Made by a program: the position numbers and the translations under genes
Notes under the pieces: model-generated
Told to the model about the DNA's origin: nothing
The model's database searches: none
The model's input: only the letters and a program-made list of their open reading frames with translations
DNA from: Arthrobotrys musiformis
Taxonomy: Eukaryota > Ascomycota > Orbiliomycetes > Orbiliales > Orbiliaceae
NCBI GenBank assembly: GCA_036971715.1
Contig: JAVHJL010000004.1
Coordinates: 2,170,001-2,234,000, forward strand
Length of the DNA: 64,000 nt
Direction: 5' to 3'
Part shown: positions 35,098 through 47,449 of the stretch, piece after piece
How positions within the stretch are numbered: position 1 is the first letter of the stretch
Layout of the letters: every line of letters begins with the position of its first letter

Positions 35098-37904
35098 ATG
35101 TCTGCCACACCGCCACGGCCAGGCTCGACAGAGCCCATATCCTCCTCGGCTTCTTCCGCTTCCCAAGAGCCGATAACCGATCCCAATCAAAATGAATCCG
35201 TTGAAACATATGAGACCAGCCTGCCTGAAGAATCCGTGGCAGAGCCTTCTGATGAGGCCTCATATACCCCGAATGTCGACGTCAACCTTGTCGCGGAAAC
35301 TGACGCTCAATCCGAGGATGAGCAGCCGGTTACCACATCTGTTCCCAAAGAACTATCGCCAGTATCGCCGGTACCGCTCCACGTTCCCGAACCATCCAAA
35401 ATTCCTCTCTTGCTTGACCCAGCCTTGAGCCGAACGATCCCAAACGAAGAGCAAATCCCTTCTGATATAGGGTCGGCTCTAAGCGACCCATCATTAGTAG
35501 GGTCCGGGGTTATCGAAGAGAGCAGTAATGAGACGGCCGGTGACGTTACTTTGCTTGATGCCACAGCGGCAGCCGTCTCAAGTATCAATGGAGTTCACCC
35601 AAATGGCGAGCCTGTATACCAGCCAGAGATAATTCCTCAGCAAACCATGCCGGCAAGCATGCAGGGCTCTATCGCTGATGGGATGAGCCTAGGCGTGGAT
35701 GCTGTTGACACGACTATGACCGGAATGACTACGATTCCTCTTCAACTCGCCGTAGAACCTCCATTCTCAATCGAGATGAGAAACAGCGATGCCTTGCCTG
35801 AACCGACGTCAGCCACACAGTCGATCAACCTTCAGGCATTGCTTGCTAGCATGACTGGCCAACCAAAAGCTGCCGTAGAGAACGCCAATATCACACAGCA
35901 AATCGACGTTTCTGCGAACGTAGCGGCCAACGGCCAACCGAGCGTAGCCAGTGCCTCTCCGCCAAGTTTCTCTCCCACTTCCTCCCTGCCGCAACAGCCC
36001 CTACAATCCTTAAAATCTTCCCATCCTTTGCCAGTCCCACCCACCCAAGGTGTGGTATCGATTAGCCATCCAACTAACCTCAGGCATCCCCTGCCGGAGA
36101 ATCCCACAAATGTCCCACTCAGTGATATAGATGAAGGCGAGATCACGTTTTCGCCCGAAGAAGAGAGGGCATATGAGAACTTCCTTGCGGTAGAACGAGA
36201 CTACGTTGCCAAAGGAGAGTGGGGCCGGTTTCCAGTTGGCTCTCGTCTGTTCATTGGTAACTATCACCATCCATTCTGTTGAAATGCTATCGCTCCGTGG
36301 ATACTTTTTCTAATATCGCATCTAGGCAACTTGTCAGCCGATCGCGTTAATAAACGCGACGTGTATCATATATTCGCCAAACATGGGAAGCTAGCTCAGA
36401 TATCTATTAAGCAAGCGTACGGTTTCGTACAATTCTTCGATGTTTCTTCCTGCACAAAGGCATTACGCCACGAACAGGGCACTCCGCTTAGAGGGCGTCA
36501 GATGCGTAAGTCTTCGACCCCAATTCCTCCCTCGGATATCGAGTCCCAGACACTAACTGCCTCCTTAGACCTCGAGATTTCGAAACCACAACGGGGCTCA
36601 AGAAGTGGGGACCAAATCAACCCTAGGGTCAGCACCACTCGCAGGTCAAGGTCGCCCGAAGAGCCGATGTCCCCAAGGAACAGAGGCTCTAGCTACCGTG
36701 GGCAGGGCTACGTGGATAGGGACCGCGAATCTCGCAATTCGCGGGACAGTGGTACCCGTGGTCGTGACGAGTACCGCCCACCCGGAGAACGCCGAATGTC
36801 CTCTCCTCGATCCCAATACGGTAGGGAGAGAGACGACTACTACGGACGGGAATACAACCGGGAGCGTTCTAGATCCCCCAGGCGCTATAGAAGCCCGTCT
36901 CCACACCACAGGAGCTCATTTGACCGTCCTCGCCTCCAACCCCCTCAACCTCAACCTCAACCTCAACCTCAACCTCTGCAAGCCATTGATGCTCTAATAG
37001 TCGTTTTTGACGATCTGGACACCGGGTACATAAAGTATATAGACAGCACGTTTCGAGAACGGAGACTGCGGACGGATGTTCTTCATATGACGCCTCGTAT
37101 TAACCTAGAGAGCCATATTAAGGAGCAGGTTGTCCAAGGGTGCAAGGCGGTAGTGTTCTTGACACGAGCAACGCAGCAGGCCAGCAAGGTCTCGATCCAG
37201 ATATTCAAAGGCAGCAGTGGCACGGCTGGCCAATATGATGGTAAGTTTCCCGTTCTACGAAGAGTTAATAGGCATCTAGATATTATGACTAACCGTATAA
37301 TTCTGTAGAATATGACATGATACCAGCCGATTCTGCTGCAGAGCTTGTCCGCCGGGCAATTGGAAGTCAACCTCAATCACAGCCCCAACCTCAACCTCAA
37401 GCCCACTACAATGGGCATTCTCAGAATGGCTACCCCCCTCAGCAAGCTCCTGCATATCATGGTCAACCTCATTCTGCATACGTTTCCACCAACCAGCCAG
37501 TTTACCCAATGAGCAATCCACAACCAGCGCCGCTAGCCCAAGCTGGATTAACAGGCATTTTGCAGAACCTTGACCCCGCGACCCTCCAAACGCTCCTCGC
37601 ACAACTCCAGCAGCAGCAGCAGCAGCAGCAGCCATCGAACCCTTACCTGCAAGCAGCCCAGCAACTGCAAAAACCCGCCGATCTCTCGGCGTTGCTCGGG
37701 GCGGCCGCCGGGCTTCAGCAGCAGCAGGCGTACGGTGGTCTGGCTGCCGGTATCGATTTTCAGAACCCCGCGCTTGTTGGCCTCCTCGGCGGCCTTCCAC
37801 ACCCGCCACGAAACAACGGGCCCGTACAGCAGCAGCCACAGCCGAATCAGCAGGTCCAAAATATTATGAACCAGCTGACCGGTCACTGGCCTCCTGGACG
37901 TTAG
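35098..37904 (+). CDS. Nab3-like nuclear RNA-binding protein (RRM plus anticodon-binding-like domain)
   Basis: Four exons (35098-36256, 36326-36505, 36569-37240, 37309-37904), 868 residues, all borders in phase. The N-terminal 350 residues are acidic and Ser/Pro-rich, as in yeast Nab3. The RRM spans about 380-455: RLFIGNL is RNP2, and AYGFVQFF is RNP1, with the HLEISKP end. An Arg/Ser/Asp/Tyr-rich RS-like region follows, then a PQ dipeptide tract. A domain of about 110 residues (ALIVVFDDLDTGYIKYID to ADSAAELVRRAI) resembles the class II tRNA-synthetase anticodon-binding fold seen in human NCOA5. A Gln/Pro-rich tail carries eight CAG-encoded glutamines. Nab3 with Nrd1 and Sen1 ends short non-coding transcripts in yeast; the RRM match supports a related nuclear role. 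Confidence 0.87.
37608..37631 (+). repeat. Eight CAG codons (polyglutamine)
   Basis: Pure CAG run inside the Gln-rich C terminus of the Nab3-like protein, where yeast Nab3 also has a low-complexity Gln-rich tail. A length-variable site is likely. Confidence 0.95.
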
Positions 37905-40900
37905 TTTCCCACCCGAACTAGCAGGTCCTCGTTTTCACCATCTTATCTTATCATCGTGATCCGCTGTCAATCAGCACCCTCGCTTGATCCACATGTCACA
38001 TCTTCTCACCCAAAAAAGGTCCCTTTAAAAAATGTTGTTTGATTAGTTTTACATAGCATACAATAGATGGAGCAACGGAATGGTCTCTCGGATTGGTTTT
38101 TCTTTCTTTATATCGTATGAAATATTGCTACCCGGATAAACCAAAGAACACACATTCTCTGGTTTCGATTCACATACTTTGTCTTCCTTTTTGAACAAAA
38201 ACAAAAACCACTTTTTTTTTTTCTTTATCTGTCCTGTTTTTTCGTTATTCTGTTTTTTTATGATACCATGTGTGTCCTTGTATGTAAGTACTTCAGTTCG
38301 CAGCTTGCAGCTATTCTTAGTGATGGTTTGCGGGGTGCATCTCGTGCCCCAAAATGTAGCTGTGTTTGATATCTAATAGCAGATAGCAATAGCAAATAGC
38401 AAATAGCTTAAATCTTGTCTGACGGCAAGCCCCGTCCTTGATCACGAGCTTCGAACAGACCTTTATCGATTCCCATCATAAAAACCTGCAGCTATCGCTT
38501 GCACTAGTTCAGTAGCTTTCTTCCAAGTACCCCCCTCCCGTCGATAAATCGGACAAACAAGCTTATCAATCCCATTATCATTATCGTATCAAGACAACGA
38601 TATGACGCCAGAAACAGGATCAGAAACCCAGTTTTCACTCTACTAGCAGCACCCGAGTAATGCAAGCAAGCCCCCGTCGATTTTCGACGTCTGCACGAGC
38701 TCGCTAGTTTAGCTAAAATGTCTTTGGTGTGACCTCCCTTCTGATTTTTCTTTGCTCTTGTAGCTTGACCTGTAGCTGCAGATTTGGCCATGCATACTGC
38801 ACAGACAGGGATTGCGCATAACCCATGTCTTCCAAACTCTTTTGCTCGCGAGCTCTACCGCTCGAGTCGAAGGATACATGGACATAAAAAACACACGAGG
38901 ATCTTTTTTCGTCGAATTCTTCAACACACGTGCTGGTGACAGGGCGGGTATGTATCACAAGACACCTCCACGAAAAAAAAAGAGTTTTTTGATATCACAG
39001 CATGATTGTCTTGCCCCTCACGACCCGGGTTTGCCGATTCCCGTATGTACAGCTGGAGGTCCCCCTTTCCCATTACATTGACAAAATGTATGAGGTTGCT
39101 CACACGACATTTGGGGAAAGGAAGAAGGGACAAAAGGAAGTTACTCGTGTGATGGTTAAAGGGGGAAAATAATCAGCATGTGTTGATGAGGTGAACGATA
39201 TGCGCATACGAAGTACGGTGGTAATAATCACCGTTTTTTTCTGCACGTTCGAAAATTTGTAATCACGGTGCAGGGACCCTGATTATACTATGTAATGTTA
39301 CCGCTTCTTCAAAAGCTTAGTTTTTCCCTTTTCTGCATGAAGGATGTGAACGATGTAGTCAAGCTCGGGGCTCGGTGCGTGAATAAGGGATTTTCGCCAG
39401 TGAGAAGTGGGGATAAAACCCTTTTTTTCCGTTTTTTAATTTCTCTTAAAAGGCAAGCCGTGTTCCGGGACGTGCTTGACGAGGACGGATAAAATGGGAT
39501 CCGACTTTTAAGATTACTGTTTGGGGGTTTGGTTAAAAAGGATAAGGAGACATCGACATATTGTAATGTCGAATGCATGATCGAGGGCTTACATTACATG
39601 TTTGAGGAGGTTAATGTTGTGGGGCCCGTTCGAGAATCGACGACATACCGACATCCTCGATTGTATTCTGTATACGGTTAGGGAAAGAAAAAAGCTTCGT
39701 CAAAAATTTCTTTGTTATTTGGAAACCCCCCTAGTAATTTGAAGGGGACCCATTGTGATCAGGCCATATGAATGGTCGTTCATGGGGGCAGGGGGGGACG
39801 ATTTATTCGCTAAAAGCCGCCTGGTACCTAATAATTCGTCGTTAGGGCGCTCGCAAAGTCCCCTTCCGTTTAGTGGTAAGATGAGGAAAAAAAAATTGTT
39901 AAACCGAAGACACGGACACGGAGCTCGGGGGAATAAAAAGTTATCGAGAGAAAAGGTTGGGAAAAGCGTTCCGGATGCTTCGGAGCCGTTTGCATCCGAA
40001 TGGCTAGCTTTTTTTCTCCTCTGGTGGGATAACATGTCCGGCCTGTCAGCTCGCTTGATTGATCCAAGATACCAAGGGACATTGTGATTTTTCGTGGTTC
40101 GTGTGCCCAAAGGAAGAAGGAGCGGAACAAAAAAAAAAAAAAAAAAAAAAGGGAGGAAGCGGAAAAGAGGAAAACTTTGTGGTTCCGATTTTTTTTTCAT
40201 TGCCCTTTGAGGTCTTTATTCAATTTCATCCGATGTTTCGAAATCCTCTTGAATGAGGTTGAGGTAATCAATCAGTCAGTCGGGCAGTTCTATCGGCCGT
40301 GTTGAGATATTTCGTACGGAGGAGCACTTGATCAAGTTTTATGCAGGGCTTGAGAAGTATCTACTATCGTCCTCTGTACCGTGAACAAAAAAGACCGATC
40401 CTAGTCTTGAAGCGGCCGTTAATTGGAGACATCACGGACGAAGCCCCCAAAAACCCCTCTGCTGACCAGCAAGGGACTACCCAGGAAGCAAATGCGAAGT
40501 CATCTTTGGCATGCACAATTGGTAGATGGGACCTTTCGAACTGATACTTGGATGTTCGAAATCTGAGGATCCAAAGGCGTACCAGCACGTGTCAGGGAAA
40601 CCTGCGGATTGCTCGCTCCTTCGCAGAATTCATTACACTTTTGGGCCCGCCCTAGCTAAGGCTCTAACTAGCCTGCCGGTTTTGCTCGGTTGGCATGCAA
40701 CAATGACGATATTCTGGTTCAAATCCAAAAGCAAGTGTGGTCCGACTCAGGTGTTGAAAAAAAGGTCCCCACGGGTTCCCACGGAGTTGCCCGTGAAAGG
40801 CTGCAAGATTTCTGATCTGAATATTGGTTTGCGCGGCCTCTCTCTCTCTCTCGACTTCTCGTTATGTATAATCGTAAGTCAAGATATTGGCGGCGTATGG

Positions 40901-43900
40901 GCAATTATCCTTTCCCAAATCGGGGATAGAATTCCTCACCATGTTCTCATGAGGAACCCTATGTTCAGGATGTGGTCTGAAGTTCATTCAAATCAAGCAA
41001 AACCACCTGAGCTGACAGGTGTGAAGCATTCCAAGAAAACCCCAGAAGTTGACCAAGGGTTTTTTCTTCTTTTTTCCCTCTTGGAGTCGCATTCCTGACT
41101 GTGAACTGCGTAGCCCAAAAAAGCCCCATTACGTGAGCAAATAGGGCAGTTCCCTCGATTGCGCATTTTCGAGGCTTCATTGGCGCCGGCTGCTTAGCAA
41201 TAATGTCGGGCCAAGCAAACCAAAAACCAGCCGAGGCCCTCCCTTCAAATTTCAAAAATTTAGCTCGCAGGGGTTGTCCCATCTCGATGCGAAAAAGCAG
41301 GTCTCGGAGCTTTCAAGATCCGATGCACTCTTTTGAGTAAAGAAACAGTTGTTTCGAAGCCGCCAAGTCCTTTGTTGCTGAGGGAACATTTGAGACCCTT
41401 TTGCTGTGCAGTGGCAGAGACGGCGCCTCGTCGTGGCCAATTCGAGATACATACTTCGCGATTTCTTTCTTTTCTTTTCAGGAAGAGAGTTCGACAGCGA
41501 TAGTAACTATCCCAGCTCCATACTGTGTACGGAGGTGAACGGTAGTTGTTTAGTGTCCCTTCCAAAAATACTCGTGCTTAGGGTGAGCATTTTGTCATCG
41601 AAGGTTGGTCAGTGCCCCCCGGGGGTCGAAAATGTGCCGTTAAGCTCCGGGGGGACACATACATACGTTGTCAGTCAGCTGGGTCAGAGGGCTGTGATTC
41701 GTCGACGCACATTTCGGTAGTTTCCAAAGTAGCGAGGCTGGGATCCTATCGTCCCCACGCCTTGATAGAGGACGTGGCGGCCAGAAGGGATGCAATCCAG
41801 GAAAGCTAAATAGCAAACTTGCAGTCGAAGTTGGTACTTCTTGTGTGCTGATGATGGAGAATTGTCGTTAGCTTGCATATGACCATCCAATCACACCCAG
41901 CGGCTGGTTGCGTAGGTGGGAGCTTGTAGGTACCCGTGGGAAGGTAAGGCTGGCCGACGGGATCTGGTTGGCTGGCTGCGGGATGAAGCACGCCTTAACC
42001 CAACGTTAAATGAACAGTGTCGTGCGAACAGAAGCTAGATGATATACGATATCAATGGTCCATTGGGCTCGAATAAAGGGCATTTAGGTATCCAATTCCC
42101 AGAGACCCAAAATTCCTCAGACCATTGCACTTGATGAGTAACAAAAAAGAAACCCATCAGTTTCTCAGCTGGTGCCGCTTAGCCCGTTGGGGTGCGTGTG
42201 CATGAGCTTGGTCAATGAGTGGAGAGGGAGGGCTGGGCGTTAGCTGCAGCGGTGATATCTTGGCATCGATCATTGCCGCGAGGCTCCGGGTCATCTCTGC
42301 GTAATGTCTTGATGTGTAGACTGTGTACCCCGTTCTGGTATCCTCCTTTGTATCGGATATCAGATATTGATATTTTCTTTTCGACGTTCTGGCCTAGTAG
42401 TCAGCCTGACGCTGCGAAAGGCATCCCGTTACATTGAGCCTTTCTTTCCCCTCCGCGACAGTAATCTGACAGGGTAAAGCAGTTGGAGCCGCCCTGGAAA
42501 TTGATCTCAAACACTTAAACGGGTTGAGAAGCAGGGCTACAAAGAAGCAAGAGACATGGGAATCAATCAAAGCAGGCCGTACCAAGCGTCGGACCTGGCA
42601 GGCATTACGACTCTCCCGCACCGCAGCGTCAAAAGCAGCCAACGGGAACCGACGTCCTGACCATTTCGTGGGAACAAGGCGGGGCTCAGCGGTGTTAGTG
42701 AGCCTTCGGATCTCGGGTTTTATTTTGACGTGTAAAGCCTCCTAAGGAGGAACCTCGATGACGCTTCAAGTTTCCCCCGCGACGCAAGAGAATAGGTACC
42801 AAGGCAAGTATCTACATACTATGGCACATGCGTCGGCTTGGATGGAACGATTCGAGATGTTTCCCCTCATTTTCGATGCTCCGTAATTGAAAGAAGGTTT
42901 CAGTCTGGAGTGCATGCAACCGTCGACGTCTACGGGCTAGTTTTCAACTTACCTGTTACTGGTAATGTACTAGCCGTCCGCCCGTCTCCATGTCTGTAAG
43001 GACGTATGTAAGGACGAAATGTACCCAACAGGTCGGGATTTGGATTCCTTGAAACGGTTTGAGTCTGGGTTTCCAACCGACTTATCCCTCCGTACGTCGT
43101 ACATGGACATACAGTACATTGTAGTCCTTTGGTTTGTTCGTAATGTTATACGTACGAACTAACCAACCCTGTGCGAGAGAGACATGCCCTGTATGCACAT
43201 AGATCCATAGTATGATGTGCCTCCAGGGAGGTTATTTAAAATCCATTGATCCTGATTGCCGTGGTATTTTTAGTAGGCGGATAACCCATTATATGATCTC
43301 GTATAGGTAGTATATGCGTACCTTAACTTTCCCACGGAGAAGCATACATACGCACTTCATATCTTCTGTATTTTATTTTTTATATTCACAGATTGCATTC
43401 CCAGAAAAGCAAAGGGAACGTTTCCGGTGGCCGAGACCTCAAGAAGCAAAGTCGAAATTTCAAGTCGACAATAACATTGCCAGTCGGATCCGGATCTCAA
43501 AGACATCCAAAATTTGCTCTCTGTTAGTTGGTCAGCTAGCGCGGGAAGTTCAGGTGAGAGTGTGTGAGGGGGCCCCGGGGAGCAGGACGGGGTCGAAGTG
43601 GTCGGACGTGGTGTTTGTCTGGCGCCCGGAGTCGAGGGCCAACCGAAATAAATTTCTGGCTTGCCCCTTCCCTTTCGCTTTCCACTCACCCATTCATTCA
43701 CATTCACACTTCTTTCTCCCTTCAACCACCTCCACTCCACCTCCACTTCCACCTTCACCTTCACCTCCACACCCGCCCTTCTTCGTCTTTCCCTTCTCGC
43801 AACCGATATCTTGGACAAGACAGACGCTAGACCAGACGGGAACAGAGACAGGCAGAGACAGATCGAGACCGAGACCTGAGAAGAGAGAGAAGAGGAAGAC

Positions 43901-44138
43901 CGAAAGAATCGGTCTGTGGTTGTCGAAGACGAATTACATCACATATCCACCCGCCAGGCAGACAGACAGACTCCTTTTCTTCTCCTCCTAATCCTCCTCC
44001 GCCATCACCGCAACTTCCGACAGATCCCATCGAAACCTCTTCTTCTTATTCTTTTGAAACTATTCTTCCTTCACACGACTGCTTCACAATTATCATTATT
44101 ACCGTATCGTTACGACAAACGGGCAAACAGTCGTCACC
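37905..44138. other. Gene-poor 6.2 kb spacer
   Basis: Apart from A/T tracts (for example A22 at 40129-40150) and an ATAGCA-type repeat near 38375, nothing gene-like was found. The longest ATG frame, 190 codons at 40526-41098, has no recognisable features. The last 450 bases before 44139 are strongly C/T-rich (CTTCACCTCCACC runs), which fits the promoter and leader of AUR1. Confidence 0.5.
38375..38407 (+). repeat. ATAGCA(A)n repeat downstream of the Nab3-like gene
   Basis: Run of ATAGCA, ATAGCAA and ATAGCAAA units, about 470 bases past the stop codon on the transcript-sense strand. Confidence 0.7.
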
Positions 44139-45754
44139 ATGAACAGCAGCAGTAGGAGCAGCAGTACTAGCAGTACCAGCAAGTACTTCGCATCTTTCAA
44201 AGATGCTGCCTCCTCTCCGACACTATTCTCTCCCAAAATCGCCATTCACTGGCCTTCGGTTCCGATGGGTGCCGTCATCCCACACAGATTCAGGAGAAAG
44301 ATCAGGTCGACACTCAGGAGCGGCTCGTCGCCAGCTTCGTCTCTGTCCCGACTCCAGACCTCCATTGACCCTGCCGACACATTGAAGGCCCTTCGGTCGC
44401 ATCAATGGTCGTTCTACGATGCTCAGTACCTCATCATAATCGTCGTCGGACTCTTCTGCTTCTCTGTCATCGAGGTTCCCGGTCCTCTTCTGAAGACTTT
44501 GATAGCTACACTCCTTCTGGCTTCTCTCACAATCCCTCTCACGAGACAATTCTTCTTGCCTCTACTTCCGGTCTTGACCTACCTCATCTTGTTCTACTCT
44601 TGCAAGTATGTATACTTTTCCCCTTCCACCCTTCCGCGCTTAAATGACGCCAAAGTGTCTTACCGTTCCGGCCGGACCGTGCTCTGCTTGCTCGCCGGTT
44701 TGTCACTGGAACCAAAAAAAAGTCCTGATGCGAACTGTCGACCGAACTCTAAAAAAAGACGATGGAACGATGTGTTGCTAACGCCGACCTTTCCGTCCAG
44801 GTTTATCCCAGCCGAATGGAGACCCCATATTTGGGTTCGCGTGCTCCCAGCCCTTGAGAACATCGTATACGGAGCAAATTTGAGCAATATTCTCTCCAAG
44901 CATCAGAATGCTTTCCTTGATATTCTCGCATGGATCCCCTACGGAATCTTGCACTTTACCACCCCGTTCATCACCGCCGCCGTCATGTTCATTTTCGGAG
45001 GCCCCGGAAGTTTGCCGGTTTACTCGCGAACATTCGGTTACATGAATGCTTTGGGTGTCGCGACCCAGCTTGTGTTCCCCAACGCTCCACCATGTTTGTC
45101 TACCTCCGTCCCTTGACCGCATGAAGTCGTTTCGTCAATGCTAATTTTCTCGTCATAGGGTATGAGAACAAGTACGGTCTCGCACCTGCTAACTACGGCA
45201 TCCAGGGCTCACCAGCCGGTTTGGAACGAGTTGACAAGCTTTTCGGTGTCGATCTCTATACTTCTACCTTCACTGCTTCCCCCATGGTCTTCGGAGCCTT
45301 CCCATCGTTGCACGCCGCCGTCGCCACAATGAATGCCTTGTTCCTCGGACACATCTTCCCACGTGGCAAGCCAGTCTTCATTACCTGGATTGTTTGGATT
45401 TGGTGGGCTACTCTCTACCTCTCCCACCATTACGCTGTCGACCTCATTGCCGGAAGCGTCCTGTCCGCTGTCTTCTTCTACATCGCAAAGGCCAAGTTCC
45501 TCCCTCGCGTCCAGATGGACAAGAGATGGCGTTGGGATTACGACTACGTCGAAATCGGCGAGAGCGAGTCCGAATACTCCTACCTTCTCAGCACTCTTGA
45601 CACAAATCTCCCGAAGTACCCACAATCCGATAGCGACGAGTGGACTGTCGGTGGAATGTCGAACTCCGGAAGCTTGTCTCCTGCCAGTGAAAACCAATCC
45701 CTATGGGAAGGCGAAACCCTCGCTGATCGTGAATCCGACTTTGAACTTCGGTAG
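44139..45754 (+). CDS. AUR1: Inositol phosphorylceramide synthase catalytic subunit
   Basis: Golgi membrane enzyme transferring phosphoinositol from phosphatidylinositol to (phyto)ceramide, essential in fungal sphingolipid synthesis. Three exons (44139-44605, 44801-45093, 45159-45754) give 451 residues. The 195-base first intron has a GTATGT donor and GCTAAC branch site; the open frame that runs through it is accidental. Splicing restores YSCKFIPAEWRPHIWVRVLP and NAPPWYENKYGL. Several membrane helices are present. The lipid-phosphatase-type active-site motifs are FGAFPSLHAAVATM and YLSHHYAVDLIAGS, with the catalytic histidines and aspartate intact. The N terminus is Ser-rich and basic; the C-terminal 80 residues are acidic and Ser-rich. 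The ATG context TCACCATGA is favourable. The regulatory partner Kei1 is not encoded nearby. Confidence 0.97.
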
Positions 45755-47449
45755 TCGCATCAGCCACCAATTTCGCACTTTATCCAGGTGTCTGCAGAAA
45801 CGCCTGATATCGTCGCGTTTAATACATATCACCCTTTTTTTTCTTTCTAGACTCTTCGTGCATTTTCGTTCTGCGAAGGTTTTTTATATGATACCCAAAT
45901 TCATCACTCTCGTTTGTACAAAAGAAAACCGGCATTTTTTTAGTTGCTACACAACCACATCCAATTGCTCGCGACTTACGAGTTAGGATACCCCTTTTAA
46001 TGACGACCTCCTTCTCCCGTCTCCGAACAGCTCCCTAGAGCTACAATCGGACGATATCCGTTTAACTTGCGCCGCCAACCGACCTCGTTACGACTTTATT
46101 CTGTACCATACGCACCCGTTTCTGTTCCGGCGTCTCCGCTTGTCAGGGTCATGAACACACCACTATCACCATTTTTTAACGTCTACCTGTTTACGAATTT
46201 CCTTGTTGCTCCCTCTGGCCCATCATCATTGGAGTTTCTTGTGTTGTCTCCCTTTTGCAGCGAGTCGAAACCTTTTTGAAGGAAACAAGACCCAACCCTT
46301 TTAATGCTTTAATCCTGTTTCCCAACCCCTCCCCTTCGCCCTATTTTCAGCCTTTTTACTTTTTTTCATGCATGGGAAACGGTGTTTTCTTTCAAATCCA
46401 ACCTTTTTTTATATTGGCGATGTTTTTCGTTGGATGGATTAGAAGAGTTCTTTTTTGAACTTTCGAACCCTTTTTAATGGCTTGGTGTTTTTCCTTTTCC
46501 TTTTCTTCCCTTTTTTTCCCCTTTCCTTCCCCTTTGTCTTTCATCGCTTCTCTCTAAACTAATTAGATGGTGTTTTGGGGGGTTGGAGGAGGTGGTTGAA
46601 GAAGCGAAGGCAGGGGAGAAGGAGATATAATAAGTAGTATAAAACATACATACATACGAAGAGGCAGCTAGGAGGTGGCGAACGATGGACAATAAGGACG
46701 CGAGAGAGAGAGGGAGAAAAGAAAGAAAGAAGAAAGGGGCCGGTCAAGGGTGAACTCTTTTAATTTTTTGTTTTTTTTTGTCGACCTTTTTTTGTTTCCT
46801 TGTTGAATGTCTCTCGCTCAAAGCCCATCATCGTCCTTCCGAGCTAACGATGCCCGGTAGTAATTAATAAGTAATACGCAGGAGTGGAGGAAGGTGGAGG
46901 TGGAAGTGGAATTGAAAAAGACTCCTTTTCCCACGAAATCAGTTGGGAGGAGATCTTGAAATCTCAATCAATTTTTAACTGTGCCCTTTTCGTAAAAACT
47001 AAACTGTGATGAAATATTAATGATTTAATTGACTTGTCTTCTTTTTGGGTGGTTTGGGAAGGAGGGAGAGTAAATCTTAAACGCTTTATAAGTATTCGGA
47101 ATGATGTAAGGCTGATTGGTGCCCAGGAGCTAAACATTAAATCCTATAGCTTGGATTTGAGCACAAGCACCTAATTGATATAGATCTGTAATGGGACGTG
47201 GTTCAATGCGGTGTAAGACATTCAATATGAAGCGGTCTATAATGGTTATTTACAAGTTTTATATACAGGGGCATGTATTTTATGCTATAATGCTGTTTTG
47301 TTGTATGCTATGCTATGCTATGCTGTATGCTGTACAATGCGCCAGCTTGGCGACCTAAAGGTCTAGCTTGCGGTAACCTCGATACCCAAGCGATTCTTGA
47401 GCTCATGAGGCAGGCTGGAGGGGAGAAAGGTGGTGAGGAAAGATGGGTT
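45755..47449. other. Convergent 3' region between AUR1 and the LETM1-like gene
   Basis: Long T-rich stretches follow AUR1, with purine-rich DNA at about 46680-46740. No coding region is supported. A TATGC repeat lies at 47304-47330. Confidence 0.5.
47304..47330. repeat. TATGC pentamer repeat downstream of the LETM1-like gene
   Basis: Four tandem TATGC units plus a partial copy, 120-146 bases beyond the stop codon of the minus-strand gene, hence (GCATA)n in the transcript sense. Confidence 0.85.

Noticed and set aside
40526..41098. 190-codon ATG frame in the gene-poor spacer
   Set aside because: Close to the length expected by chance in 64 kb, with no domain, signal peptide or splice partner.
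44606..44800. Apparent coding continuation of AUR1 (frame stays open)
   Set aside because: The segment has a GTATGT donor, GCTAAC branch and CAG acceptor; removing it restores the conserved Aur1 sequence.
46474..46747. Short minus-strand frames in the purine-rich stretch after AUR1
   Set aside because: Composition artefacts without start context or conservation.
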